Assembly: GCF_004123835.1 (NCBI RefSeq) | Contig: NZ_MZMU01000012.1 | Coordinates: 868,001 to 932,000, forward strand | Source of the DNA: Rhizobium leguminosarum | Lineage (GTDB): Bacteria > Pseudomonadota > Alphaproteobacteria > Rhizobiales > Rhizobiaceae | Direction: 5' to 3' | Length of the DNA stretch: 64,000 nucleotides | In this document: positions 7,192 through 15,981 of the stretch, one piece after another | How positions within the stretch are numbered: the first letter of the stretch is position 1 | Layout: each line of letters opens with the position of its first letter | Position numbers and translations under genes: made by a program | Notes under the pieces: generated by a model | What the model saw: only the letters and a program-made list of their open reading frames with translations | Databases searched by the model: none | What the model was told of the DNA's origin: nothing

Positions 7192-8670
7192 TTAGATGGT
7201 GGCTAGCTCCATGACCGAAACGTCATTTGCCTGGTCACGATTGAGAATGCCTGCCTGTTTGCCTTGTGCAAGCACGAGAATGCGATTGGAGACTCCGAGA
7301 ACCTCCTCGAGGTCCGAGCTTACGACGATGACCGCCACGCCCCGTTTGGCAAGATTGACGATGATGTCGTAGATGCCGGCTCGGGCGCCGACGTCGATGC
7401 CTCTCGTCGGTTCGTCGAGCACGACGACCTTAGGATCGCGCATCAGCCATTTCGCGATGACCACCTTCTGCTGGTTGCCGCCGGACAGGTCCGAGGCATA
7501 TTGCTCCGCACGGCCCTTCACGCCGAACTTGGCCACTGCCTTATCTGCAAACGAGCGCTTGACGCTCGGCGTAATCCAACGCCCGCCCAGCTTGTCGAGA
7601 TTGGCATAGATAATGTTCTCGCCGATCCGGTGCCCGACAACGAGGCCCTGCTCTTTGCGGTCTTCCGGAACCATCACGATGCCCTTGGCGATCGCATCCG
7701 CCGGATCGCGCAGCCTGAGTTCTTCGCCTTCGAGCTTGATCGAACCTGCACTGATTGGGTCCGCGCCCGAAATGGCGCGGACAAGTTCGGTGCGGCCGGC
7801 GCCGACCAGTCCGGCGATTCCGAGAATTTCCCCGGCGCGCACATCGAAGGTAACGTCACGGAACGAGTTGTCCGGCGAGCACAGCCCCGACACCTGGAGT
7901 ACTGGATGGTCAGTCGGAACCGGCAGGGCAGGGAACAAGCGGTCAAGCGGGCGTCCGACCATGCTCTCGACGATCGTTCGCACCGGTGTCGCGCTGTCGG
8001 GGAACTCCTGGACGCGCTCGCCATCGCGAAGAACGACGATCCGGTCGGTTATTCGCTTGATCTCTTCCATGCGGTGGGAAATGTAGACGATGCCGACACC
8101 TTCTGAGCGAAGCTTCCGAACCTGTTCGAAAAGAGCTTCCGTCTCCGCGCCGCCAAGGGCGGCTGTCGGCTCATCGAGGATCAGGAGCTTTGCGTTGAGA
8201 GCCAGCGCCTTGGCGATCTCGATAAGTTGCTGGTTTGCTGTGGAAAGGCCGGCGACCGTCCGCGTTGCAGGGATGTGAAGGTTCAATCGAGCGAGCTGGT
8301 CCTGGGCCCGGCGAACCATCTGGGCGCGGTCGACGACGCCGTTCTTCATCGGCCAACGTCCGATGAAGACGTTTTCCGCGATCGACAGCTGCGGCAGAAG
8401 CTGCAGCTCCTGGTGGATCAGGACAACGCCCTTGTCGATCGCTTCCCTTGGGGTGGCCGGGGCATAAGGCTGCCCCAGCCATGTCATTGATCCTTCGGAC
8501 GGTGTGCGTGACCCGGCGATGATGCCTGATAGCGTTGACTTGCCCGCTCCGTTTTCACCGAGAAGTGCAACCACTTCGCCCGGATAGACGTCCAAGCTGA
8601 CATTCTTCAGAACCTGGAGCGGCCCATACCATTTGGATATGCCCCTCAGGGAAAGAACTGGATCAGTCAC
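7192..8670 (-). CDS. Ribose-type sugar ABC transporter, ATP-binding protein (two nucleotide-binding domains)
   Basis: A 492-residue RbsA/MglA-like protein with tandem ATPase domains. The first has Walker A GENGAGKST, Walker B LLILDEPTAAL and the degenerate signature LSTANQQ typical of the family. The second has an atypical P-loop (GLVGAGRTEL), signature LSGGNQQKV and VVLDEPTRGID. The GTG start at 8670 is preferred because GAGGAGG lies seven bases upstream; an in-frame TTG at 8685 sits before that site. It powers import of the island's substrate with the adjacent binding protein and permease. Confidence 0.93.
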   Translation of the reverse strand: MTDPVLSLRGISKWYGPLQVLKNVSLDVYPGEVVALLGENGAGKSTLSGIIAGSRTPSEGSMTWLGQPYAPATPREAIDKGVVLIHQELQLLPQLSIAENVFIGRWPMKNGVVDRAQMVRRAQDQLARLNLHIPATRTVAGLSTANQQLIEIAKALALNAKLLILDEPTAALGGAETEALFEQVRKLRSEGVGIVYISHRMEEIKRITDRIVVLRDGERVQEFPDSATPVRTIVESMVGRPLDRLFPALPVPTDHPVLQVSGLCSPDNSFRDVTFDVRAGEILGIAGLVGAGRTELVRAISGADPISAGSIKLEGEELRLRDPADAIAKGIVMVPEDRKEQGLVVGHRIGENIIYANLDKLGGRWITPSVKRSFADKAVAKFGVKGRAEQYASDLSGGNQQKVVIAKWLMRDPKVVVLDEPTRGIDVGARAGIYDIIVNLAKRGVAVIVVSSDLEEVLGVSNRILVLAQGKQAGILNRDQANDVSVMELATI

Positions 8671-8698
8671 GGCACACCTCCTCAAGACCTCAACTTCA

Positions 8699-9628
8699 TT
8701 ACGGATGGTTGGCGATGAAGCCTGCGACGTTTTCCTTGGTTGTCAGCGTGGCATCCAGGAGCTGGACCGGTGGCACCTTTTCTCCGGCGACAAGCTTGGC
8801 GGCGTTTTCAACCGCGTCGCGGCCCATCTTCTGCGTCTGCTGGGTCGCAGTTACGTTGAAGACACCCTTGCTGAGCGCTTCGAGAGCTGCGGTGTCACCA
8901 TCGAAGCCGCCAACCACGATCTTCTGGGAAGGATTGGCGACCTTGATCGCCTGCGCGGCGCCAAGGGCGAGGCCGTCGGCCTGGGCGAACACGATCGAAA
9001 CGTCCGGATTTGCCTGCAGCATATTCTGCATGATCTGGAATCCTTCGTCCTGGCTCCAGATGTTCGAGAACTGCTCGGCGACAACCTTGACGTCCGGATA
9101 TGCTTTGAGAGATTCAGCGCAACCCTTCGAACGATCGACTTCCGGCGTTGTGCCCTTCTGGCCGTGGATGATGACCATCTTCCCCTTGCCGCCGGCTTCC
9201 TTCAGGATGTAGTCGCATACGGCCTTGGCAGACGCGACGGAATCCGTTGCAAGGAAGGTATCGCCGGGTGCTCCCTCGGCGTTGCGGTCAACGTTCACGA
9301 CCGGGATACCAGCGCTCTTTGCGAGCTTGACCGGAACGGTCGCAGCCGCCGCGCCGGCCGGAATGTAGATCAGCGCGTCGATTTTCTGGGTTAGAAGATC
9401 CTGGATCTGGTTGACCTGTGTCGGCCCGTCGCCCTTTGCGTCGACCGTGATGACTTCGATGCCGCGCTTCTTGGCTTCGGCTTCGACGGATTGTTTGATC
9501 TGGTTGAAGAAGTTTGCCTGAAGGTTGGCAACGGCCAGGCCGAGCTTCTTCAGTTCCGCCGCATGTACGGGGCCGAGCATGAGACCGAGCAGGGCAGCAG
9601 ACGCGAGCATGGTGCGCGCAATTTTCAT
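8699..9628 (-). CDS. Sugar ABC transporter periplasmic substrate-binding protein (RbsB-like)
   Basis: A 309-residue secreted protein. It has a Sec signal peptide (MKIARTMLASAALLGLMLG with cleavage after VHA) followed by a type I periplasmic-binding fold with KLGLAVANLQANFFNQ and TVDAKGDGPTQVNQIQDLL. The start at 9628 has GGAGGAAATACA just upstream; longer in-frame extensions lack a signal peptide. Relatives bind ribose, galactose, erythritol, xylitol or apiose. It lies between the permease and ATPase genes in the minus-strand operon. Confidence 0.93.
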   Translation of the reverse strand: MKIARTMLASAALLGLMLGPVHAAELKKLGLAVANLQANFFNQIKQSVEAEAKKRGIEVITVDAKGDGPTQVNQIQDLLTQKIDALIYIPAGAAAATVPVKLAKSAGIPVVNVDRNAEGAPGDTFLATDSVASAKAVCDYILKEAGGKGKMVIIHGQKGTTPEVDRSKGCAESLKAYPDVKVVAEQFSNIWSQDEGFQIMQNMLQANPDVSIVFAQADGLALGAAQAIKVANPSQKIVVGGFDGDTAALEALSKGVFNVTATQQTQKMGRDAVENAAKLVAGEKVPPVQLLDATLTTKENVAGFIANHP

Positions 9629-9745
9629 TGTATTTCCTCCGTTGTTTGATGGAACCCTCGGGTATGTCCTCCCCCTCGGGGTATTGATCCGCCCCAAACC
9701 CTTGGAGCGGAATTCCTGGTCCGCCGACGCGGCGGACCTCGTTTG

Positions 9746-10726
9746 TCAGGCGCGACGCCGACGAATAGTCTCCGCGCCGACCGCGAGCACGATGACGATG
9801 CCGATGATCACTTGCTGCAGGAATGGCGAGACGTTGAGAAGATTGAGCCCGTTGCGAAGGACGCCGATGATAAGAACGCCGATCAGTGTTCCTCCGATAC
9901 CGCCCGCGCCCCCCGAAAGCGAAGTCCCGCCGATGACGACCGCTGCGATGGTGTCCAATTCATAGCCCAGACCGCTGGACGGCTGGACGGAATCCAGCCT
10001 GGCGGCGAGTACGATGCCTGCGAGCCCCGCAAGGACTGAACTTGCGACGTAGACGCCAATCGTCACGAGCGGAACGTTGATACCCGCAAGGCGCGCGACT
10101 TCTGGATTTCCTCCCACCGCGTAGAGCATGCGACCTTCGGACCGGAAGTGCAGGAAAAGCCAGGCCGCAAGAACAACCGCAAGCATGAGAAACACAGTGG
10201 CTGTCAACACGCCGAAATGGCGATCGATTGCCAGCATCATGAACCAGTCGGGGAATCCGACGATCTGCTGGCCGTCCGTGATCATATTTGCGACGCCGCG
10301 AGCCGCGGACATCATCGCAAGAGTGGCAATAAACGCTGGAACCCTGAACTGCGTCACCAGAAGTCCGACGATCAGGCCCGAAACGCCCGATGCGACCAGA
10401 GCAAAAACGATCCCGACCGGCAACGGTAGGCCGGCGACATTCGCAGTCCAGCCCATGACCATCATCGCAAGAGCGAGTGCCGAGCCGACGGAAAGATCGA
10501 TGCCGCCGATCAGAATGACAAAGGTCATTCCGACGGCCATGATGCCGAGGACAGTGATCTGATCGAGGATGTTGAGACCGTTCCGAACCGAAAGAAACGT
10601 GTCAGTGCTGAGGCTCAGGAAAACGCAAAGCGCGAGCAGCCCCACGAGCGGGCCGGTGGCTCCCTTGAGCTTGCTCAACCAGGCGCCGGACGAAAGCCCG
10701 TGTTCATTGATATCGAGCGCCACCAT
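9746..10726 (-). CDS. Sugar ABC transporter permease (RbsC-like)
   Basis: A 326-residue membrane protein with eight to ten hydrophobic helices, including LVGLLALCVFLSLSTDTF at the N-terminus. It contains the BPD_transp_2 motif DLSVGSALALAMM near residue 78 and GGTSLSGGAGGIGGTLIG near residue 270. It forms the channel of the importer. It is the first gene of the minus-strand arm, with AGGGAGGAAC as ribosome binding site, and diverges from the transketolase arm across a 205-base regulatory region. Confidence 0.93.
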   Translation of the reverse strand: MVALDINEHGLSSGAWLSKLKGATGPLVGLLALCVFLSLSTDTFLSVRNGLNILDQITVLGIMAVGMTFVILIGGIDLSVGSALALAMMVMGWTANVAGLPLPVGIVFALVASGVSGLIVGLLVTQFRVPAFIATLAMMSAARGVANMITDGQQIVGFPDWFMMLAIDRHFGVLTATVFLMLAVVLAAWLFLHFRSEGRMLYAVGGNPEVARLAGINVPLVTIGVYVASSVLAGLAGIVLAARLDSVQPSSGLGYELDTIAAVVIGGTSLSGGAGGIGGTLIGVLIIGVLRNGLNLLNVSPFLQQVIIGIVIVLAVGAETIRRRRA

Positions 10727-10767
10727 TGTTCCTCCCTATGCCTAGGCTGACTGCTAATTCATTCTGC

Positions 10768-10781
10768 GAATAAATATTCAC
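10768..10781. promoter_or_regulatory. Operator-like motif GAATAAATATTCAC, copy 1
   Basis: The motif lies between the permease start and its likely promoter. The core ATAAATATTCA recurs inverted at 10906-10916, and with one change at 14229-14239 in front of the SorC-type regulator gene. It is the best candidate binding site for that regulator. Confidence 0.6.
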
Positions 10782-10795
10782 TGATGCTGGAAAAT

Positions 10796-10824
10796 TCATT
10801 AACAAGTTGCTTTCCGGCTGTCAA
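10796..10824 (-). promoter_or_regulatory. Probable promoter of the ABC-transporter/SDR arm
   Basis: On the minus strand TTGACA (10824-10819) is followed after 17 bases by TAATGA (10801-10796). This resembles a housekeeping promoter with a strong -35 and a weak -10. The operator-like motif at 10768-10781 lies just downstream, where a bound repressor would block the polymerase. Confidence 0.45.
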
Positions 10825-10887
10825 CAGGATTTCTAGACTTGCAACTGTTGGTGTAGCACTTAAAGGGCTTGACTAATCGGTGTCTTG

Positions 10888-10919
10888 TGCAAAAATATTG
10901 ATAACTGAATATTTATGCA
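10888..10919. promoter_or_regulatory. Operator-like palindrome in front of the transketolase arm, copy 2
   Basis: A 32-base imperfect palindrome of the form TGCAAAAATATT-GATAAC-TGAATATTTATGCA ends 13 bases before the transketolase start. Its right half is the inverted core of copy 1. A CTTGAC at 10868-10873 could be the -35 box, which would place the palindrome over the -10 region. Confidence 0.6.
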
Positions 10920-10931
10920 TGAGAGGAATCC

Positions 10932-11741
10932 ATGAATACGACAGAACTCGAGCGGGTCGCTCGCGAGATCCGATTGCGCGATCTCCAGGCGGTCTTTGAA
11001 GCGGGCGCCGGCCATATTGGCGGGGAAATGTCGGTCATCGACATTTTGACTGCCCTCTATTTTCGTGTGCTGAATGTTTGGCCCGATCAACCGAAGCACC
11101 CCGACCGCGACAGGTTCGTTCTTTCGAAGGGACATACTGCATGCGCGCTGTATGTGACGCTCGCAAAACGCGGCTTCATCCCGGAGGAAGAGATTTCCAC
11201 CTTTTTGCAGCCGCATTCGAGGCTGAACGGGCATCCAAATTGCAACAAGGTTCCTGGCGTCGAAACGAATACCGGGCCACTCGGCCACGGTCTTCCAGTC
11301 GCAATAGGAATGGCAAAAGCCGCCAAACTCTCAGGTGCGAAATATCACACCTATGTCGTCACCGGCGACGGTGAGATGCAGGAGGGCTCCAACTGGGAAG
11401 CGATCATGGCGGCCGCGCAGTTCAAGCTCGATAACTTGACGCTGGTCATCGACCACAACAGGTTCCAGCAGGGCGCCGCCCTGGCGGAAACCAACGATCT
11501 CGCCCCGCTTCGTCCGAAGCTTGAAGCTTTTGATTGGGAAGTCACCGAGATCAACGGGAACAATATGAGCGAGGTCGTTTCAGCCCTCGAACACCGGGGA
11601 TCGAGACCGCATTGCATCGTGGCCCACACCAACAAGGGCCATGGAATCTCGTTCATGCAAGACCGAGTCGACTGGCACCACAAGGTACCGAGCAAGGAAC
11701 AATACGAAATCGCATTGGCAGAATTGTCGGAGGCACTGTAA
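10932..11741 (+). CDS. Transketolase, N-terminal (ThDP-binding) subunit
   Basis: A 269-residue protein equal to the first third of a classical transketolase. It has the substrate-side His motifs AGAGHIGGEMS and LSKGHTACALY, GPLGHG, and the thiamine-diphosphate/Mg motif GDGEMQEGSNWEA ending in DHN (about residues 145-176). It forms an active enzyme with the next gene product, whose ATG overlaps its stop by one base (TAATG). Split transketolases occur in catabolic loci; known examples include apulose-4-phosphate transketolase (AptAB). The neighbours argue for a specialised ketose-phosphate substrate, not the housekeeping pentose pathway. Confidence 0.92.
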   Translation: MNTTELERVAREIRLRDLQAVFEAGAGHIGGEMSVIDILTALYFRVLNVWPDQPKHPDRDRFVLSKGHTACALYVTLAKRGFIPEEEISTFLQPHSRLNGHPNCNKVPGVETNTGPLGHGLPVAIGMAKAAKLSGAKYHTYVVTGDGEMQEGSNWEAIMAAAQFKLDNLTLVIDHNRFQQGAALAETNDLAPLRPKLEAFDWEVTEINGNNMSEVVSALEHRGSRPHCIVAHTNKGHGISFMQDRVDWHHKVPSKEQYEIALAELSEAL

Positions 11742-12697
11742 TGAACGCGCCAATAAACGCACCCAAGCTCTACGATTGCCGCGACGCATTCGCCACTACG
11801 CTTGAGCGGCTGGCAGCCGAAAACGAAACGATCGTTGCCGTCTGCAACGACTCCGTGGGCTCCTCCAAGCTCGGCGGCTTCAAGGCGAAATTTGGAGAGC
11901 GTCTCGTCAATGTCGGCATCGCCGAGCAGAACATGGTGGGGGTTGCAGCAGGCCTCGCCAATGGCGGACGCCTTCCGTTCGTGTGCGCCGCCGCTCCGTT
12001 TCTAACGGGACGGTCGCTGGAGCAGATCAAGGCCGATATTTCGTATTCAAATGCCAACGTCAAGCTGGTCGGCATTTCTTCCGGAATGGCGTATGGCGAA
12101 CTCGGCCCGACCCATCACTCGATCGAAGACTTCGCCTGGACGCGGGTTCTGCCTAATCTTCCGGTCATTGCGCCTTGTGACCGCATCGAAACAGCTGCTG
12201 CGGTTGAGTGGGCCGCGGCCTACAACGGCCCCTGTTTCCTGCGTCTGTCTCGCGTAGGTGTGCCTGATCTTCTTCCGGAGGGTCACAAATTCGAACTTGG
12301 CAAGGCAAACCTCCTTCGCCAGGGTTCTGACGTCACCCTTATCGCAAACGGCACTTTGACTCATCGAATCTTAAAGGCTGCCGAGATCCTCGCAGAACGC
12401 GGCATCAACGCCAGAGTGCTCAACCTTGCAACGGTTCGTCCGATCGACGAGGACGCCATCATCGCCGCGGCGAAGGAAACCGGAGCGATCGTCACAGCCG
12501 AAGAGCATTCGATCTTTGGCGGGCTCGGTTCCGCGGTCGCCGAAGTGGTGGTCGACAATGCTCCGGTCCCGATGAAACGTCTCGGCGTTCCCGGCGTCTA
12601 CGCTCCGACCGGTTCGGCAGAGTTCCTGCTCGACGAATTCGGGATGGCGCCGTCCGCAATCGCCGACGCCGCGCAGTCGCTGATCAGGCGCAAGTAA
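11741..12697 (+). CDS. Transketolase, C-terminal (PYR plus C-domain) subunit
   Basis: A 318-residue partner of the preceding gene. It contains the pyrimidine-binding domain with the catalytic Glu in NVGIAEQNMVG (near residue 70) and a C-terminal domain from about residue 195 (GSDVTLIANGTLTH). The start at 11741 (MNAPINAPKLYD) overlaps the upstream stop by one base, giving coupled translation in a 1:1 ratio. A longer open frame starting at 11534 lies inside the first subunit and is discounted. With its partner it would move a two-carbon unit from a ketose phosphate. Confidence 0.92.
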   Translation: MNAPINAPKLYDCRDAFATTLERLAAENETIVAVCNDSVGSSKLGGFKAKFGERLVNVGIAEQNMVGVAAGLANGGRLPFVCAAAPFLTGRSLEQIKADISYSNANVKLVGISSGMAYGELGPTHHSIEDFAWTRVLPNLPVIAPCDRIETAAAVEWAAAYNGPCFLRLSRVGVPDLLPEGHKFELGKANLLRQGSDVTLIANGTLTHRILKAAEILAERGINARVLNLATVRPIDEDAIIAAAKETGAIVTAEEHSIFGGLGSAVAEVVVDNAPVPMKRLGVPGVYAPTGSAEFLLDEFGMAPSAIADAAQSLIRRK

Positions 12698-12765
12698 CTG
12701 GGATGACGTGATCAGCCCGGACGCTTTTTGTCGTCCCGGCTGCCGTCTGATCTGGGGAGGATAGA

Positions 12766-14232
12766 ATGCGGGCAATTCTGGCAATTGACCAGGGCACGAC
12801 CAATTCAAAGGCAGTTCTGGTTTCCGAAAAGGGAGAAATTGTTGGCAGAGGTTCGGCTCCAGTCGGCATCACCTATCCGAAACCCGGCTGGGTCGAACAA
12901 GATCCACGCCGGCTCTACGCATCCGTCTGCGAGGCGATCGACGCCTGCCTGAAGGCCACTCCCGACGTGGCTGTCGAGGCCGTGGCGATTTCCAATCAAC
13001 GCGAGTCAGTCACTGCCTGGGACGCCGAAACGGGAGAAGCACTTGGACCGGTGGTAAGCTGGCAGTGCCGTCGGACGGCACAGGATTGCGAACGTCTCAT
13101 TGCTGAAGGCCGCCTTGACCGTGTGCAGGCGCTTACAGGCCTGCCACTGGATCCGATGTTCCCGGGTTCGAAATTCCGATGGCTGCTCGACCGTATTCGG
13201 GCCGGGCGATCGGTACGGCTGGGAACGGTCGACAGTTGGCTCGTCCACTGCCTGACGGGCGGGCGCCGGCATGTTTGCGACGCTTCGAATGCCGCCAGGA
13301 GCCAGTTGTTCGATCTCCGGGAGCAGAGATGGAGCGAGGAGCTTGGCGGGATTTTCGGCGTGGATATCGCGCTCCTCCCCGAGGTACTCGACAGCTCTGC
13401 CGACTTCGGCAGGACGCAAGGGTTGCCAGGCGTGCCGGATGGAACTCCGATCATGGCCGTGATCGGAGACAGTCATGCTGCGCTGTTCGGTCATGGAGCA
13501 TTCAAGCCGGGTGATGGCAAGGTAACCTTCGGAACCGGCTCGTCGGTGATGACCACGCTTCCGCAATTTATTCCTCCACGCAACGGCGTCACAACGACCG
13601 TCGCATGGCGTCTCCATGGAAAGCCGACTTTCGCTTTCGAAGGCAATATTCTCGTCTGCGCGGCCAGTCTCCCCTGGATGGCGGGCATTCTCGGCCTTTC
13701 GGACGTGGCGGCCCTCGTCGAACTTGCGGCGAGCGCCGAACCGGGCGGACCGGGCTTCGTGCCAGCATTCGTGGGACTGGGCGCACCCTATTGGAATTCC
13801 GACGCCCGGGCCCTGTTTTCCCAGATCAACTTCAATACGACACGTGCACAAATGGCGCGGTCGGTAACCGACTCGATCGCCCTCCAGGTGCACGACGTGA
13901 TCGCCGCCATGCGAGCACAAAGCGGCGGCGAGCTCGGGGCGCTCTATGTAGACGGCGGACCGAGCCAAAACCGCTTCCTGATGCAATGTGTCTCGAACCT
14001 CATCGAACATCCCGTGATCCAATGCGAAGCACCCGAGGCGTCGGCTTTGGGGGCCGCATATCTCGCGGGTCTCTCACTTGGCCTGTGGAGCGATCTTCAG
14101 GTTATCGCAGAGCTGCCCCGGAGCTCACATATCATTGACCCGGAACCGGTGGATCGAGCGGTGCTTCTGGATACTTGGAATGATGCACTTGCCCGCTCGA
14201 CGGCACGCGAAACAACGGCTAATGATGAATAA
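12766..14232 (+). CDS. FGGY-family carbohydrate kinase
   Basis: A 488-residue kinase of the glycerol/xylulose/erythritol kinase family. It begins ILAIDQGTTNSKAVLV (phosphate-1 motif), has the substrate-region ISNQRESVTAWDAETGEAL, the phosphate-2 motif TFGTGSSVMT near 265 and the adenosine motif VDGGPSQNRFLMQ near 400. It presumably phosphorylates the ketose made by the SDRs, giving the transketolase substrate. Glycerol kinase-like sequence does not fix the substrate: apulose, erythrulose and pentuloses are all possible. GGGGAGG precedes the ATG by six bases. The stop codon overlaps an operator-like motif. Confidence 0.92.
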   Translation: MRAILAIDQGTTNSKAVLVSEKGEIVGRGSAPVGITYPKPGWVEQDPRRLYASVCEAIDACLKATPDVAVEAVAISNQRESVTAWDAETGEALGPVVSWQCRRTAQDCERLIAEGRLDRVQALTGLPLDPMFPGSKFRWLLDRIRAGRSVRLGTVDSWLVHCLTGGRRHVCDASNAARSQLFDLREQRWSEELGGIFGVDIALLPEVLDSSADFGRTQGLPGVPDGTPIMAVIGDSHAALFGHGAFKPGDGKVTFGTGSSVMTTLPQFIPPRNGVTTTVAWRLHGKPTFAFEGNILVCAASLPWMAGILGLSDVAALVELAASAEPGGPGFVPAFVGLGAPYWNSDARALFSQINFNTTRAQMARSVTDSIALQVHDVIAAMRAQSGGELGALYVDGGPSQNRFLMQCVSNLIEHPVIQCEAPEASALGAAYLAGLSLGLWSDLQVIAELPRSSHIIDPEPVDRAVLLDTWNDALARSTARETTANDE

Positions 14233-14240
14233 AAATTCAC
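14227..14240. promoter_or_regulatory. Operator-like motif GAATAAAAATTCAC, copy 3
   Basis: One base different from copy 1 at 10768-10781. It overlaps the kinase stop codon and lies 13 bases before the regulator ATG, as expected for autoregulation by the SorC-type protein. Confidence 0.5.
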
Positions 14241-14253
14241 CCTAGGATTAGCG

Positions 14254-15204
14254 ATGACTCGCCTCAATGAACTCCGTCTCATCTCAAGGGTCGCCCAGAT
14301 GTACCACTTGGAGGGACGGCGACAGGCGGAGATCGCACAGCACCTTCGCCTGTCGCAGGCGACGGTGTCGCGCATGCTCAAGCGTGCCGAGGCCGAAGAT
14401 ATTGTGCGAACCAGCGTGACCCCTCCCGTTGGCACCTACAGCGAGCTTGAGAGCGCGCTTCGCGAGAAATATGATTTGCCGGAGGCGATCGTCGTTGAGT
14501 GTACGGAAGATCGGGACGGAGCCATCATGGCCCGTATCGGCGAGGCAGCGGCTCATCTCTTGGAGGTGACGCTTGCGCCAGGGGAAATCATCGGCGTTTC
14601 GAGTTGGAGCCAGACCATCTCCAAGATGGTCGAGAACATTCATCCCCTGAAGAGCGCTCAGGCGAAATACGTCGTCCAAACCCTTGGAGGCATGGGCGAT
14701 CCTTCAGTGCAGACGCATGCGACGCAGCTCACCACGCGGCTTGCTCGGCTGACCGGTGCTGAGCCAAAACTGCTCGCTGTGCAGGGCGTTACGACGTCCA
14801 GAGAGGCAAAATTTCTTATGCAGGCCGATCCATACGTTCGGGAGACGATGGACTTGTTCGGCAGCATAACGCTTGCGATCGTCGGAATCGGAGCAGTCGA
14901 ACCGTCCGAACTTCTCGCACGGTCCGGCAACATCTTTTCGTCTCGCGAACTGTCTGATCTCGCGGAAGCAGGAGCCGTCGGCGATATCTCGCTTCGCTTC
15001 TTCGATAAAAACGGCAAGCCGGTCAAGACACCTCTGGACGACCGGGTCATAGGGCTTCCACTCGAGGATCTCGAACGGGTGGACCGGGTCATTGCTCTTG
15101 CCGGCGGGTCCAAAAAGACTGACGCTATCGCAGGGGCGCTCCGCGTGGGGGTCATCGACATGCTTGTTACGGACAAGTTTACCGCGCAGCGATTGATCAA
15201 CTGA
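14254..15204 (+). CDS. SorC/DeoR-type sugar-binding transcriptional regulator
   Basis: A 316-residue regulator. The N-terminal winged helix-turn-helix (residues 5-55) includes RRQAEIAQHLRLSQATVSRML. The C-terminal sugar-binding domain has GVSSWSQTISKMVENI, FGSITLAIVGIG and VIALAGGSKKTDAIAGALR, the sugar-phosphate pocket region of the family. EryD of rhizobial erythritol loci belongs to the same family. It sits last in the plus-strand arm and is the likely repressor of both arms, released by a phosphorylated intermediate. Three copies of an AT-rich motif mark its probable sites. Confidence 0.92.
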   Translation: MTRLNELRLISRVAQMYHLEGRRQAEIAQHLRLSQATVSRMLKRAEAEDIVRTSVTPPVGTYSELESALREKYDLPEAIVVECTEDRDGAIMARIGEAAAHLLEVTLAPGEIIGVSSWSQTISKMVENIHPLKSAQAKYVVQTLGGMGDPSVQTHATQLTTRLARLTGAEPKLLAVQGVTTSREAKFLMQADPYVRETMDLFGSITLAIVGIGAVEPSELLARSGNIFSSRELSDLAEAGAVGDISLRFFDKNGKPVKTPLDDRVIGLPLEDLERVDRVIALAGGSKKTDAIAGALRVGVIDMLVTDKFTAQRLIN

Positions 15205-15228
15205 TGAGGCAGACTGATTTCGCCAATC

Positions 15229-15981
15229 TCAATGCGCCGTCCCATCCACAATCACATGGTCGTGGTCCAGCGAGCATTTCTCCACCCGGGCTTCGACCCT
15301 GTAGATCTCCCGCAGCATCTCGGCGGTGACGACGTCGCGGGGGGTGCCGCAGGCGTGCATGCGGCCGTTGGCGATGACGAGGACCTTGTCGGCGAAGCGC
15401 AGCGCCTGGTTGAGGTCGTGGATGGCGATCAGCACGATCATGCCTTTGGTGCGGGCCTGGCAGCGCATGAAGTCGAGAACTTCGACCTGGCGGTGAAGAT
15501 CGAGCGCGCTGGTTGGTTCGTCCATCAGCATGATCTCCGGCTCGCGCACCAGGGCCTGGGCGATCGAGACGAGCTGGCGCTGGCCGCCGGAGAGCGCGCC
15601 GAGATCACGAAAGGCGATGGCGGTGATATCGAGCGCCTTCATGACCTCGTCGATGAAGCGCAGGTCGCTGTCGCTGACGGCCCAGGACTGGCCCTGCTTG
15701 CGGGCAAGCAGGATGGATTCGTAGACCGTCAGCACCGCGTTGGCCGAGGTATCCTGCGGCATGTAGCTGATGGCGTTTTTTGTCTTCGAGCCTTCGACGA
15801 TGACGTTGCCCGGCCCCTTGAGCAGGCCGGTGATGCGCTTGAAGAGGGTCGACTTGCCGGCGGCGTTCGGGCCGATCACCGCCACGACCTCGCCCGATGT
15901 CATCACCGGCGTCGTCACGTCTTCGACGAAGAGATTGCGGCCGTGATAGGCGCCGACCGATTGCAACTGAAGCGCTACCAC
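15229..15981 (-). CDS. FecE-type ABC transporter ATP-binding protein (iron-complex/metallophore uptake)
   Basis: A 250-residue ATPase with Walker A GPNAAGKST near residue 37, signature LSGGQRQLV near 140, Walker B IMLMDEPTSALD and the H-loop IAIHDLNQAL. This is the arrangement of FepC/FecE/BtuD proteins that energise uptake of ferric siderophores, haem or cobalamin. It overlaps the permease gene by seven bases. The probable RirA operator upstream of the operon suggests an iron-related substrate. Confidence 0.93.
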   Translation of the reverse strand: MVALQLQSVGAYHGRNLFVEDVTTPVMTSGEVVAVIGPNAAGKSTLFKRITGLLKGPGNVIVEGSKTKNAISYMPQDTSANAVLTVYESILLARKQGQSWAVSDSDLRFIDEVMKALDITAIAFRDLGALSGGQRQLVSIAQALVREPEIMLMDEPTSALDLHRQVEVLDFMRCQARTKGMIVLIAIHDLNQALRFADKVLVIANGRMHACGTPRDVVTAEMLREIYRVEARVEKCSLDHDHVIVDGTAH

